NCBI GenBank assembly: GCA_900543975.1
Contig: UQTI01000036.1
Location: 1-31,010, forward strand
Direction of reading: 5' to 3'
Origin: an uncultured Prevotella sp.
GTDB taxonomy: Bacteria; Bacteroidota; Bacteroidia; Bacteroidales; Bacteroidaceae
DNA: 31,010 nucleotides
The stretch's first letter is position 1; each line of letters begins with the position of its first letter. Below the pieces are notes generated by a model that saw nothing but the letters and a program-made list of their open reading frames with translations, did not search any database and was not told where the DNA came from. Shown in pieces: positions 24,283-31,010 of this stretch. A program made the translations under genes and the position numbers.

Positions 24283-24353
24283 AACAATCTTTGTCAAGAA
24301 CAATCTTAATTAAGAAAAATCTTAGTCAAGACCATTCTCTGTTAAGAAATGTC
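24283..24353. repeat. 16-bp tandem repeats in the map-tsaD spacer
   Basis: Units AACAATCTTTGTCAAG (24283-24298), AACAATCTTAATTAAG (24299-24314), AAAAATCTTAGTCAAG (24315-24330) and ACCATTCTCTGTTAAG (24331-24346) share period 16. A fifth partial unit runs into the map stop codon. The array lies directly upstream of tsaD on the minus strand. Confidence 0.82.
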
Positions 24354-25217
24354 TTAGTGTGTAAGAATTTCAACACCATGTTCTGTCATCACAAACGTGT
24401 GCTCCCATTGTGCGCTTGGCAGCTCGTCGCCTGTAATCACCTCCCAACCATACTCGTCGTCGGCATCGATAAACACCTTCCATGTGCCCATGTTTATCAT
24501 AGGTTCGATGGTGAACACCATGCCTGGAACGATAAGCATGCCTTGGCCTTTATGACCATAATGGAGAACCTCTGGATCTTCATGAAATTTCAATCCCACA
24601 CCATGTCCGCAGAGGTCGCGAACCACACCATAATGATATTTCTCTGCATGTTTCTGGATGGCATGACCTATGTCGCCAACAAAACAATAGGGCTTGGCTG
24701 CTTCAGCTCCAATCTCCAAACACTCCTTGGCGACACGCACCAGCTGTTCCTTCTCGGGAGTGGTCTTGCCTATGATGAACATGCGTGAAGCGTCAGCATA
24801 ATAGCCGTCAAGAATGGTTGTGAAGTCGACATTCACGATGTCGCCTTCTTGCAGAACATCTTCTTCTTTTGGAATGCCGTGACACACCACCTCGTTGATG
24901 CTCGTACACACGCTCTTTGGATAACCCTCATAGCCGAGACAGGCGGGAGTGGCGCCATGCTGAACGCAATAGTCGTAACAAATCTTATCAATCTCGAGAG
25001 TGTTCATGCCAGCATGTATCTGCTTGGCAACCTCGTCAAGAACGCCTGTGTTAACAACACCACTACGACGTATTCCCTCTATCTGCTCAGGGGTCTTTAT
25101 CAGACTGCGCGAAGGAACCGTTTTGCCTTTATTCTCCCAATACATAACCTTCTCGTCAAGCTCGGTAATGGGCTGGCCAGGCAAACAATGCCATACTCTT
25201 TTTTTCTTAAAAACCAT
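24354..25217 (-). CDS. map: Methionine aminopeptidase, type I
   Basis: 287 residues. Removes the initiator Met from new proteins. All five metal ligands are visible: D131 (VNVDFT), D142 (YYADASR), H205 (CGHGVGLKFHEDP), E238 (FTIEPMIN) and E272 (AQWEHT). An N-terminal extension of about 40 residues (containing HCLPGQPI) precedes the catalytic domain. It resembles the linker of type 1c enzymes and may contact the ribosome. It lies 89 bp downstream of metH on the same strand; both concern methionine, although the link may be accidental. Confidence 0.96.
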   Translation of the reverse strand: MVFKKKRVWHCLPGQPITELDEKVMYWENKGKTVPSRSLIKTPEQIEGIRRSGVVNTGVLDEVAKQIHAGMNTLEIDKICYDYCVQHGATPACLGYEGYPKSVCTSINEVVCHGIPKEEDVLQEGDIVNVDFTTILDGYYADASRMFIIGKTTPEKEQLVRVAKECLEIGAEAAKPYCFVGDIGHAIQKHAEKYHYGVVRDLCGHGVGLKFHEDPEVLHYGHKGQGMLIVPGMVFTIEPMINMGTWKVFIDADDEYGWEVITGDELPSAQWEHTFVMTEHGVEILTH

Positions 25218-25306
25218 ATCTGTGAATACGATTAAACTTTACTGTCTTGTTTCTTATTGTTTTTTCTGCGCCACTTTCGTTTTGCGCCTATTTTTATCTC
25301 ATAATT

Positions 25307-28066
25307 TTATGCCTGTTTTTTGTCACCCCACAAGTCGAGCTTCTTGTTTCGAGCTTCATCGAGCGAGAGGAGTTGTTGCTTCTCGGCATATTGGGCACGC
25401 AGTTGCGCATAGCGTTCATCCAACCGGCGTTTCTCTTGCTCGCGTGCCTCTTTTTTCAGAATGCGGGCAGCGGCCAACGGCACCTGGGCAGCATCTTTTG
25501 TCCAGATAACAGGGCCATCATAAGCAGGCGCAATCTTCAAGGCGGCGTGCATCTCGCTTGTTGTTGCTCCACCCACGAACAGAGGGATGGTAAGACCAGC
25601 ACGCTGCATCTCTGTTGCCACGTTGACCATCTCTTGAAGGCTGGGCGTTATCAGTCCGCTTAGACCCACGATGTCGGCTTTTACATCTATTGCTTTCTTC
25701 ACAATCTGATCGGCAGGAACCATAACGCCAAGGTCATAGACCTCATAGTTGTTACATGAGAGAACCACGTCTACTATGTTTTTACCTATGTCGTGAACAT
25801 CGCCCTTAACGGTTGCCATGACCACCTTGCCGGCAGACGATCCTTCTGTCTTGTCGGCCTCTATGTAAGGCTGAAGCACAGCCACAGCCTGTTTCATGAT
25901 GCGTGCCGTCTTTACAACCTGAGGAAGGAACATCTTTCCACATCCGAAAAGTTCGCCCACCTCGTTCATGCCTGCCATCAAGGGACCTTCAATAATGTCG
26001 ACAGCATGAGGATAACTGGTCAGGGCCTCGTTAATGTCGGCCTCAATATAATCGCCGATGCCTTTTTTTAACGCATATTGCAGACGTTTCTCGACCGTGT
26101 CGTTTCGCCATTCGGGGTTGGCTGTTGCAGCACTCTTGCTGTTTGAGCCACCTGTTGCAGCCGCCTGTTCCTTTATCTTTTCTGCCAACTCGATGAGACG
26201 TTCAGATGCATTCTTGTCGCGATAAAGAATAACATCCTCAATGACCTTTAGCTGGTCCTCAGGAATTTCTCCGTATGTCACCTTTGAGGCAGGGTTCACA
26301 ATGCCAAAGTCCATGCCTTGCTGAATGGCGTGATAAAGGAACACGGCGTGCATGGCCTCACGAATGTAGTTGTTTCCACGGAACGAAAACGAAAGGTTGC
26401 TTATGCCTCCACTCACATGTGCTCCTGGAAGATTGCGTTTTATCCAGCCTGTGGCACGAATAAACTCAAGTCCATAGCTGTCGTGCTCCTCCATACCCGT
26501 GGCCACAGCTAATACGTTTGGGTCAAAGATTATGTCTAACGGGTTGATGCCAACCTCTTGTGTTAGAATGTTATATGCACGTTGCGCAATAGCTATCTTG
26601 CGGTCGTAGGTCGTGGCTTGTCCCTCTTCATCAAAGCACATCACCACAACAGCGGCTCCAAAGCGTTTCACGTCGCGGGCATGGCTCTTAAACTGCTCTT
26701 CTCCAGCCTTTAAGGAGATGGAGTTTACAATACATTTGCCCTGCAAACATTTCAGTCCGGCAAGCACCACGTCCCAGTCGGACGAGTCGATCATGACAGG
26801 CACCCTTGCAATATCCGGTTCCGAAGCAAGAAGGTTCAGGAAGGTCACCATCTCCTCCTTGGCGTTAAGCAATCCGTCATCCATGTTCACGTCAATAACC
26901 AACGCTCCGTCTTCAACCTGTTTGCGGGCAATGGTCAGAGCCTCGGCATATTGATGCTCATTGATGAGTCGTAAAAACTTGCGCGATCCAGCCACATTGC
27001 ATCTTTCGCCCACATTGACAAAGCGCACATCAGGCGTTACGTCGAGCAGGTCAAGACCGCTAAGCCACATGGTTGACGGCTTTTTTACAGGCACATGAGG
27101 CTTCTTGCCTTTCACAATGTTGGGATAACGGGCAATAAACTCTTCTGTTGTACCACAGCATCCGCCAATGATGTTGACCAGCCCTTCATCCACAATCTCG
27201 GCTATTTGCGGCGCCATCGTGTCGGCAGTTTCGTCATACAGTCCCAACGAGTTGGGCAGTCCTGCATTAGGATAGCAGGAAATATAATAAGGTGCCTTTG
27301 AAGCAAGGTCACGAAGGAACGGCATCATCTGTGGGGCTCCAAACGAGCAGTTGAGACCTACTGAGAAGACCGGATATTCGCTCACACTTGCCAGGAACGC
27401 CTCAAGAGTTTGTCCGCTAAGCGTGCGTCCGGCAAGGTCGCTTATGGTTACAGAGAGCATCAAGGGCAACTCGACGCCACGGTTCTTCATGGCCACGAGA
27501 GCCGCATCCATAGCCACCTTTGCGTTTAGCGTGTCGAATATTGTCTCCATAAGAATGGCATCAACGCCACCTTCAATCAGAGCTTCCATCTGCTCAAGAT
27601 AAGCGTCGAACAACACATCATAAGTCATGTCTCGTGCAGCTGGGTCATTGACATCTGGCGACATGGAGCATGTCTTGTTTGTCGGACCAACGCTTCCGCA
27701 CACAAAACGTGGATGGTCGGGCGTGCTGAACTCGTCGGCACATTGGCGTGCTATCTGCGCACCTTTAAGAGCCATCTCAGCACTATAAGGCTCCAACGTG
27801 TAGTCGGCTTGCGAAATGCGTTGTGAGCTAAAGGTGTTTGTCGTGATTATATCGGCCCCAGCCTTAAGATATTTTCTATGTATGTCCTTTATTACATCAG
27901 GACGAGTTATGTTGAGCAGGTCGTTGTTGCCTTTCAACATGTTGCCGACCTTGGCAAAGCGCTCGCCACGGAAATGTTTTTCCTCCAAGCCATATTGCTG
28001 GATCATCGTTCCCATGCCGCCGTCAAGCACAAGTATTCTGTCTTTGATTCTCTCTTTCAAATTCAT
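25307..28066 (-). CDS. metH: Cobalamin-dependent methionine synthase lacking the reactivation domain
   Basis: 919 residues. Transfers a methyl group from methyltetrahydrofolate through cobalamin to homocysteine. Domains: homocysteine/zinc barrel (about 1-320, zinc Cys in VGLNCSFG and GGCCGTT), folate-binding barrel (about 345-600, VNVGERCNVAGSRKF, VIDVNMDDG, MIDSSDWDV), helical cap (about 660-745) and the B12 Rossmann domain (about 750-880, base-off ligand H758 in D756-V-H-D-I-G-K, and VGLSGLITPSL). The protein stops about 40 residues after the B12 domain, at LSLDEARNKKLDLW, where full-length enzymes (about 1,230 residues) continue into the AdoMet-binding reactivation domain. This end looks natural, not frameshifted. 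No cobalamin riboswitch is recognisable in the 165 bp upstream. Confidence 0.95.
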   Translation of the reverse strand: MNLKERIKDRILVLDGGMGTMIQQYGLEEKHFRGERFAKVGNMLKGNNDLLNITRPDVIKDIHRKYLKAGADIITTNTFSSQRISQADYTLEPYSAEMALKGAQIARQCADEFSTPDHPRFVCGSVGPTNKTCSMSPDVNDPAARDMTYDVLFDAYLEQMEALIEGGVDAILMETIFDTLNAKVAMDAALVAMKNRGVELPLMLSVTISDLAGRTLSGQTLEAFLASVSEYPVFSVGLNCSFGAPQMMPFLRDLASKAPYYISCYPNAGLPNSLGLYDETADTMAPQIAEIVDEGLVNIIGGCCGTTEEFIARYPNIVKGKKPHVPVKKPSTMWLSGLDLLDVTPDVRFVNVGERCNVAGSRKFLRLINEHQYAEALTIARKQVEDGALVIDVNMDDGLLNAKEEMVTFLNLLASEPDIARVPVMIDSSDWDVVLAGLKCLQGKCIVNSISLKAGEEQFKSHARDVKRFGAAVVVMCFDEEGQATTYDRKIAIAQRAYNILTQEVGINPLDIIFDPNVLAVATGMEEHDSYGLEFIRATGWIKRNLPGAHVSGGISNLSFSFRGNNYIREAMHAVFLYHAIQQGMDFGIVNPASKVTYGEIPEDQLKVIEDVILYRDKNASERLIELAEKIKEQAAATGGSNSKSAATANPEWRNDTVEKRLQYALKKGIGDYIEADINEALTSYPHAVDIIEGPLMAGMNEVGELFGCGKMFLPQVVKTARIMKQAVAVLQPYIEADKTEGSSAGKVVMATVKGDVHDIGKNIVDVVLSCNNYEVYDLGVMVPADQIVKKAIDVKADIVGLSGLITPSLQEMVNVATEMQRAGLTIPLFVGGATTSEMHAALKIAPAYDGPVIWTKDAAQVPLAAARILKKEAREQEKRRLDERYAQLRAQYAEKQQLLSLDEARNKKLDLWGDKKQA

Positions 28067-28231
28067 CTTTTTCTCTTGGAGGGGTCATTAAAAACAACAA
28101 TATTGCCAATAAAGCGCAGCCTTCTTTTATATAAGTATCGGCTTTTATAGGCAACCATATTTTAATTTATGCAGCAGACTTTTTATAAAAGCAGCAGCTC
28201 TCATTTTACATTAAAAAATGTACAGGTCTAT

Positions 28232-28711
28232 TTAGAATCGCTTCATTGCCCTGTCCATCTCTCTACGGTCTTCCTTTTCTTTTAGCGTCTGGCGTTTGTC
28301 AAATTCTTTCTTACCCTTAGCCAAAGCAATGTCCATCTTCGCGCGTCCGTTCTTGTCAATGAACACAAGCGTTGGAACAATAGTGTAGCCAATCTGCTTT
28401 GTAGCTTCCTGAAGCTTATGTATCTCGCGTTTGTTAAGCAACAGCTTGCGGTCGCGCTTCGCCTCATGGTTGTTGTAAGACCCATAGAAATAAGGTGAAA
28501 TGTTCATGCCCTTCACCCATATCTCGCCATTGTTTATGAAACAGAATGTGTCGACAAGGCTCGCCTTGCCCATTCGTATCGATTTTATCTCGGTTCCTGT
28601 TAGGACAATGCCAGCTGTGAATGTTTCCATAAAGAAATATTCGAACGACGCCTTCTTGTTCTTTATCTGCACAGGACTTTTCTTTCTCAAAAGTTCTTCT
28701 TCCTTGTTCAT
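28232..28711 (-). CDS. smpB: SsrA-binding protein (trans-translation)
   Basis: 159 residues. Binds tmRNA and delivers it to stalled ribosomes. It has the OB-fold motifs NKKASFEYFFMETFTAGIVLTGTEIKSIR, SLVDTFC and NNGEIWVKGMNISPY. The C-terminal basic tail (KEFDKRQTLKEKEDRREMDRAMKRF) is the one that enters the mRNA channel. No tmRNA gene is seen in this window. It starts 21 bp after the DUF4375-like gene and is probably co-transcribed with it. Confidence 0.97.
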   Translation of the reverse strand: MNKEEELLRKKSPVQIKNKKASFEYFFMETFTAGIVLTGTEIKSIRMGKASLVDTFCFINNGEIWVKGMNISPYFYGSYNNHEAKRDRKLLLNKREIHKLQEATKQIGYTIVPTLVFIDKNGRAKMDIALAKGKKEFDKRQTLKEKEDRREMDRAMKRF

Positions 28712-28732
28712 CTTTCCTTGATGTCTTTTTTA

Positions 28733-29251
28733 TTATGCCTCTATGACGGCAAAACGGTCAACATGCTCGTCTATGTAATAAGCCACCTGAGCTGTCCAAC
28801 GTTCCTCGTTCACTACAAAGTCGTCGTCATAATCGTCAAACTCGGGCATCTGTTCAAACAACGCCATAAACTCGTCGTCGGTGCAGTCGGCCTCAATCTT
28901 GTCTTTATACTTTTTATATAAAGGTATAACCTTGCGCACATGACGGGCAAGCTCCACCAACCCCCACTCTTTCACGGCGCGGGCAAACGGATTCATGAAA
29001 ATAAATCCGCCATAACCGTTATGGATAAGCTGTATGTAGCCGCCGTTCATGACCTCGTCGCGCAAGATGCTGTAAGCAAGCAACGTTATCTGGTCGGCAT
29101 TGAGGCGTGCCATTGTGTCGGCAGTAAGCTCACCGCCCACAAGCTCATATGTGTGTTTCACAAAAACGTCGACAAAGGCATCCATGCCTTCCTCCGATGC
29201 TTTCTGCAACTCTATGTCTTTTATTTTTGCCTTTTCCTCTGTCATAGCCAA
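28733..29251 (-). CDS. DUF4375/DMP19-like protein
   Basis: 172 residues with no signal peptide or membrane segment. It is an acidic, helical protein whose central part (ADQITLLAYSILRDEVMNGGYIQLIHNGYGGFIF) matches the pattern I recall for DUF4375/DMP19 (YxxxxxxxEVxNGGxxQ). That NGG-x-x-Q motif is the best evidence. The acidic C-terminal segment (EFDDYDDDF) is notable; DMP19 in Neisseria has been described as a DNA-mimic protein. The second Met (29245, MTEEKAK) could be the true start. It heads the minus-strand series and its promoter region is shared with the divergent NifU-like operon. Confidence 0.75.
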   Translation of the reverse strand: MAMTEEKAKIKDIELQKASEEGMDAFVDVFVKHTYELVGGELTADTMARLNADQITLLAYSILRDEVMNGGYIQLIHNGYGGFIFMNPFARAVKEWGLVELARHVRKVIPLYKKYKDKIEADCTDDEFMALFEQMPEFDDYDDDFVVNEERWTAQVAYYIDEHVDRFAVIEA

Positions 29252-29328
29252 ATAATGTTTTTTTATTGGAGCTTACCATACAGTTTGCTGCCAAACAAAT
29301 ATATAATAAAAATGTCTAATATAGATTG

Positions 29329-29336
29329 CAAAGTTA
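29329..29336 (-). promoter_or_regulatory. Probable -7 element for the DUF4375-smpB operon
   Basis: TAACTTTG on the minus strand (29336 down to 29329), 77 bp before the start codon. A TTTG at 29356-29353 lies 16 bp upstream, slightly short of the usual spacing. Confidence 0.45.
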
Positions 29337-29396
29337 CAACAAAAAACTAAAACAAAGACGTGAATAATGAAAAATGAGGTTAAAGTGTGAAAAAGA

Positions 29397-29414
29397 ATAC
29401 CTAAAAGTAGGTAT
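29397..29414. promoter_or_regulatory. Perfect palindrome at the -33 position of the NifU-like operon
   Basis: ATACCTA-aaag-TAGGTAT: two perfect 7-nt arms with a 4-nt centre. Its right arm ends 17 bp before the -7 element, so a bound dimeric repressor would cover the -33 region. ATACC...GGTAT-type sites are reminiscent of Rrf2/IscR-family operators. That attribution is inference from similarity and from the iron-sulfur context. Confidence 0.6.
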
Positions 29415-29431
29415 ATTTCGAAACTTTATAT

Positions 29432-29439
29432 TAACTTTG
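29432..29439 (+). promoter_or_regulatory. -7 element of the NifU-like/GGGtGRT operon
   Basis: TAACTTTG fits TAnnTTTG and lies 54 bp before the ATG. The -33 position is occupied by the ATACCTA palindrome rather than a clear TTTG, which fits a regulated promoter. Confidence 0.6.
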
Positions 29440-29493
29440 CACTAAATAAATACGGTATTTTATTATTCATTTTATTAATAAAAGTAAAGGAAT

Positions 29494-30195
29494 ATGACTT
29501 ATTCTAACGAAGTCAACAACATGTGCGTTGTTGCAAAAGGTCCTAACCACGGACCCGCCCCCATTCCTGAAGAGGGAAAATGGATTCAGGCCAAGGAGAT
29601 TAAAGACATCTCTGGATATACCCATGGTATCGGTTGGTGTGCTCCCCAGCAGGGCGCTTGCAAGCTCTCTCTGAACATCAAGGAGGGAGTTATTCAGGAG
29701 TGTCTCGTTGAGACTATCGGCTGTACTGGTATGACCCACTCAGCAGCTATGGCTTCAGAGATTCTGCCTGGAAAGACCATTCTTGAGGCTCTGAACACAG
29801 ACCTCGTGTGCGACGCCATCAACACAGCCATGCGTGAGCTGTTCCTGCAGATCGTTTACGGTCGCTCACAGAGCGCCTTCTCTGAGGACGGACTCGTTAT
29901 CGGCGCTGGTCTTGAGGACCTGGGTAAGGGTCTGCGCAGCCAGACTGGTACCCTCTATGGCACAGTTGCCAAGGGCACACGTTACCTCGAGCTGACCGAG
30001 GGTTACATCACCAAGATGTTCCTTGACAAGGACAGCCAGGTTTGCGGCTACGAGTATGTTCACCTGGGCAAGATGATGGAAGCTATCAAGAACGGCATGG
30101 ACGCCAACGAGGCTGTCAAGAAGTTCACAGGCAGCTATGGTCGCACCACAGCCGAGCAGGGAATTGTTAAATCTATTGACCCACGTAAAGAATAA
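29494..30195 (+). CDS. NifU-like iron-sulfur cluster scaffold protein paired with GGGtGRT
   Basis: 233 residues. The core resembles the IscU/NifU N-terminal fold. GIGWCAPQQGACKLSLNIKEGVIQECLVETIGCTGMTHSAAMASEIL recalls the G-x-x-CGD and FxTFGCxxAIASSS ligand regions of IscU. The third IscU ligand, the HC of the C-terminal helix, has no obvious counterpart; the matching area reads QIVYGRSQSAFSEDG. It has five other family-specific features, including an N-terminal extension with Cys11 and a C-terminal tail after GSYGRTTAEQG. This suggests a divergent scaffold with altered cluster chemistry. No NifS/IscS or other Isc/Suf gene is present. Codon use is strongly biased (no ATA for Ile, Arg only CGT/CGC), implying high expression. 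The partner gene starts 12 bp downstream. Confidence 0.88.
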   Translation: MTYSNEVNNMCVVAKGPNHGPAPIPEEGKWIQAKEIKDISGYTHGIGWCAPQQGACKLSLNIKEGVIQECLVETIGCTGMTHSAAMASEILPGKTILEALNTDLVCDAINTAMRELFLQIVYGRSQSAFSEDGLVIGAGLEDLGKGLRSQTGTLYGTVAKGTRYLELTEGYITKMFLDKDSQVCGYEYVHLGKMMEAIKNGMDANEAVKKFTGSYGRTTAEQGIVKSIDPRKE

Positions 30196-30207
30196 GGAGA
30201 TACAGAA

Positions 30208-31010
30208 ATGATAAGAAAAGTTCAATTCGAAAGCCAGGAGCGTCGCATCAACCAGGTGCTTGCCGCTCTTAAAGAGAATGGTATCAACTCTATCGAAGAG
30301 GCCAATGAGATTTGCGAGAGCGTAGGTATCGATCCTTACCAGATGTGTGAAGACACACAGCGTATCTGTTTCGAGAACGCAAAGTGGGCTTATGTATGTG
30401 GTGCTGCTATCGCTATCAAGAAGGGTGTAAAGACAGCTGCCGATGCTGCCGAGGCTATCGGTATCGGTCTGCAGAGCTTCTGCATTCCCGGTTCTGTTGC
30501 TGACGACCGTAAGGTAGGTCTTGGCCACGGCAACCTCGCTGCCCGTCTGCTCCGCGAAGAGACACAATGCTTCGCTTTCTTGGCAGGTCACGAGTCGTTC
30601 GCTGCTGCTGAGGGTGCTATCAAGATTGCTGAGATGGCCAACAAGGTTCGTAAGAATCCTCTGCGCGTTATCCTCAACGGTCTTGGCAAGGATGCTGCAC
30701 AGATCATCAGCCGTATCAACGGCTTCACATACGTTAAGACTGAGTTTGATTACTATACAGGTGAGCTGAAGGTTGTTGACCGCATCGCTTACTCTGACGG
30801 TCCCCGTGCAAAGGTTAACTGCTACGGCGCAAACGACGTTCGTGAGGGTGTAGCTATCAACTGGAGCGAGGATGTTGACGTGTCTATCACAGGTAACTCT
30901 ACCAACCCGACACGTTTCCAGCACCCGGTTGCCGGAACATACAAGAAGGAGCGCGTGCTCGCTGGCAAGCCCTACTTCTCAGTAGCTTCAGGTGGTGGTA
31001 CAGGCCGTAC
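30208..31010 (+). CDS. GGGtGRT protein, 3' end beyond window
   Basis: 267 codons are visible from ATG 30208, preceded by AAGGAG at good spacing. The visible part ends exactly with GGGTGRT (residues 261-267), the motif that names this conserved, uncharacterised family. Cysteines at 36, 47, 54, 64, 92 and 121 plus one in KVNCYG, and the glycine-rich segment VGLGHGNLAARLL, suggest metal, cluster or nucleotide binding, but no activity is established. Its immediate co-transcription with a NifU-like scaffold suggests it receives, makes or uses an Fe-S cluster. Codon bias matches the upstream gene; apart from codons 2-3 (ATA AGA) rare codons are absent. The family is usually a little over 300 residues as I recall, so a small C-terminal part is missing. 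Confidence 0.9.
   Translation, partial: MIRKVQFESQERRINQVLAALKENGINSIEEANEICESVGIDPYQMCEDTQRICFENAKWAYVCGAAIAIKKGVKTAADAAEAIGIGLQSFCIPGSVADDRKVGLGHGNLAARLLREETQCFAFLAGHESFAAAEGAIKIAEMANKVRKNPLRVILNGLGKDAAQIISRINGFTYVKTEFDYYTGELKVVDRIAYSDGPRAKVNCYGANDVREGVAINWSEDVDVSITGNSTNPTRFQHPVAGTYKKERVLAGKPYFSVASGGGTGR

Noticed and set aside
28067..28231. Possible cobalamin or SAM riboswitch upstream of metH
   Set aside because: Only 165 bp and no recognisable conserved core of either class; an ACATTAAAAAATGT palindrome is too short to interpret.
29866..30924. 352-codon minus-strand frame opposite the NifU-like and GGGtGRT genes
   Set aside because: Long only because the biased codon use of the real genes leaves few stops on the other strand; both sense proteins have clear family motifs.

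Overview
The window looks like a chromosome segment from the Bacteroidota, most likely Prevotella or a close relative. Evidence for this is the Bacteroidota-type promoters (TTTG or TTG, about 19-20 bp, then TAnnTTTG) at many gene starts, mostly weak Shine-Dalgarno sequences, and family-typical proteins (GH95 fucosidase, GH33 sialidase, CinA-only protein, NifU-like/GGGtGRT pair). No phage, integrase, transposase, CRISPR array, rRNA or tRNA gene was seen. The genus assignment is inference.

Left part (1-8237): a truncated ABC-F ATPase (minus) and a small GlsB/YeaQ-type membrane protein (plus). Next is a minus-strand monooxygenase-like gene with a good terminator, then a 199-bp element with 23-bp perfect terminal inverted repeats around a long RNA-like hairpin. 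A minus-strand set follows: a secreted MORN-repeat protein, the glycogen branching enzyme GlgB and a membrane protein. Divergent from it is kdsB (CMP-KDO synthesis). Four evenly spaced GTAG/CTAC palindromes lie in the divergent region.

Middle (8238-14594): a large intergenic region with TTTCAG inverted arrays, then a probable glycan-decapping pair, secreted GH95 alpha-L-fucosidase and secreted GH33 sialidase. After these come a nested palindrome, an ECF sigma factor without an adjacent anti-sigma gene, ribulose-phosphate epimerase (minus) and a 41-aa small gene (minus).

Tryptophan operon (14875-22476): a consensus promoter, a 14-codon leader peptide with three consecutive Trp codons, an intrinsic terminator (attenuator), then trpD-C-F-A-B-E-G and a bidirectional terminator. 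This order is a circular permutation of the B-E-G-D-C-F-A order I recall for Bacteroides. Several spacers hold short tandem repeats.

Right part (22526-31010): a co-directional minus-strand housekeeping series (DUF4375-like, smpB, metH without its reactivation domain, map, tsaD, cinA-like). Divergent from it is a NifU-like scaffold protein plus GGGtGRT protein operon, with a promoter, a perfect palindrome at the -33 position and strongly biased codon use. This conserved but poorly understood pair is the best candidate here for an undescribed system. The last gene is cut by the window end within its name-giving GGGTGRT motif.
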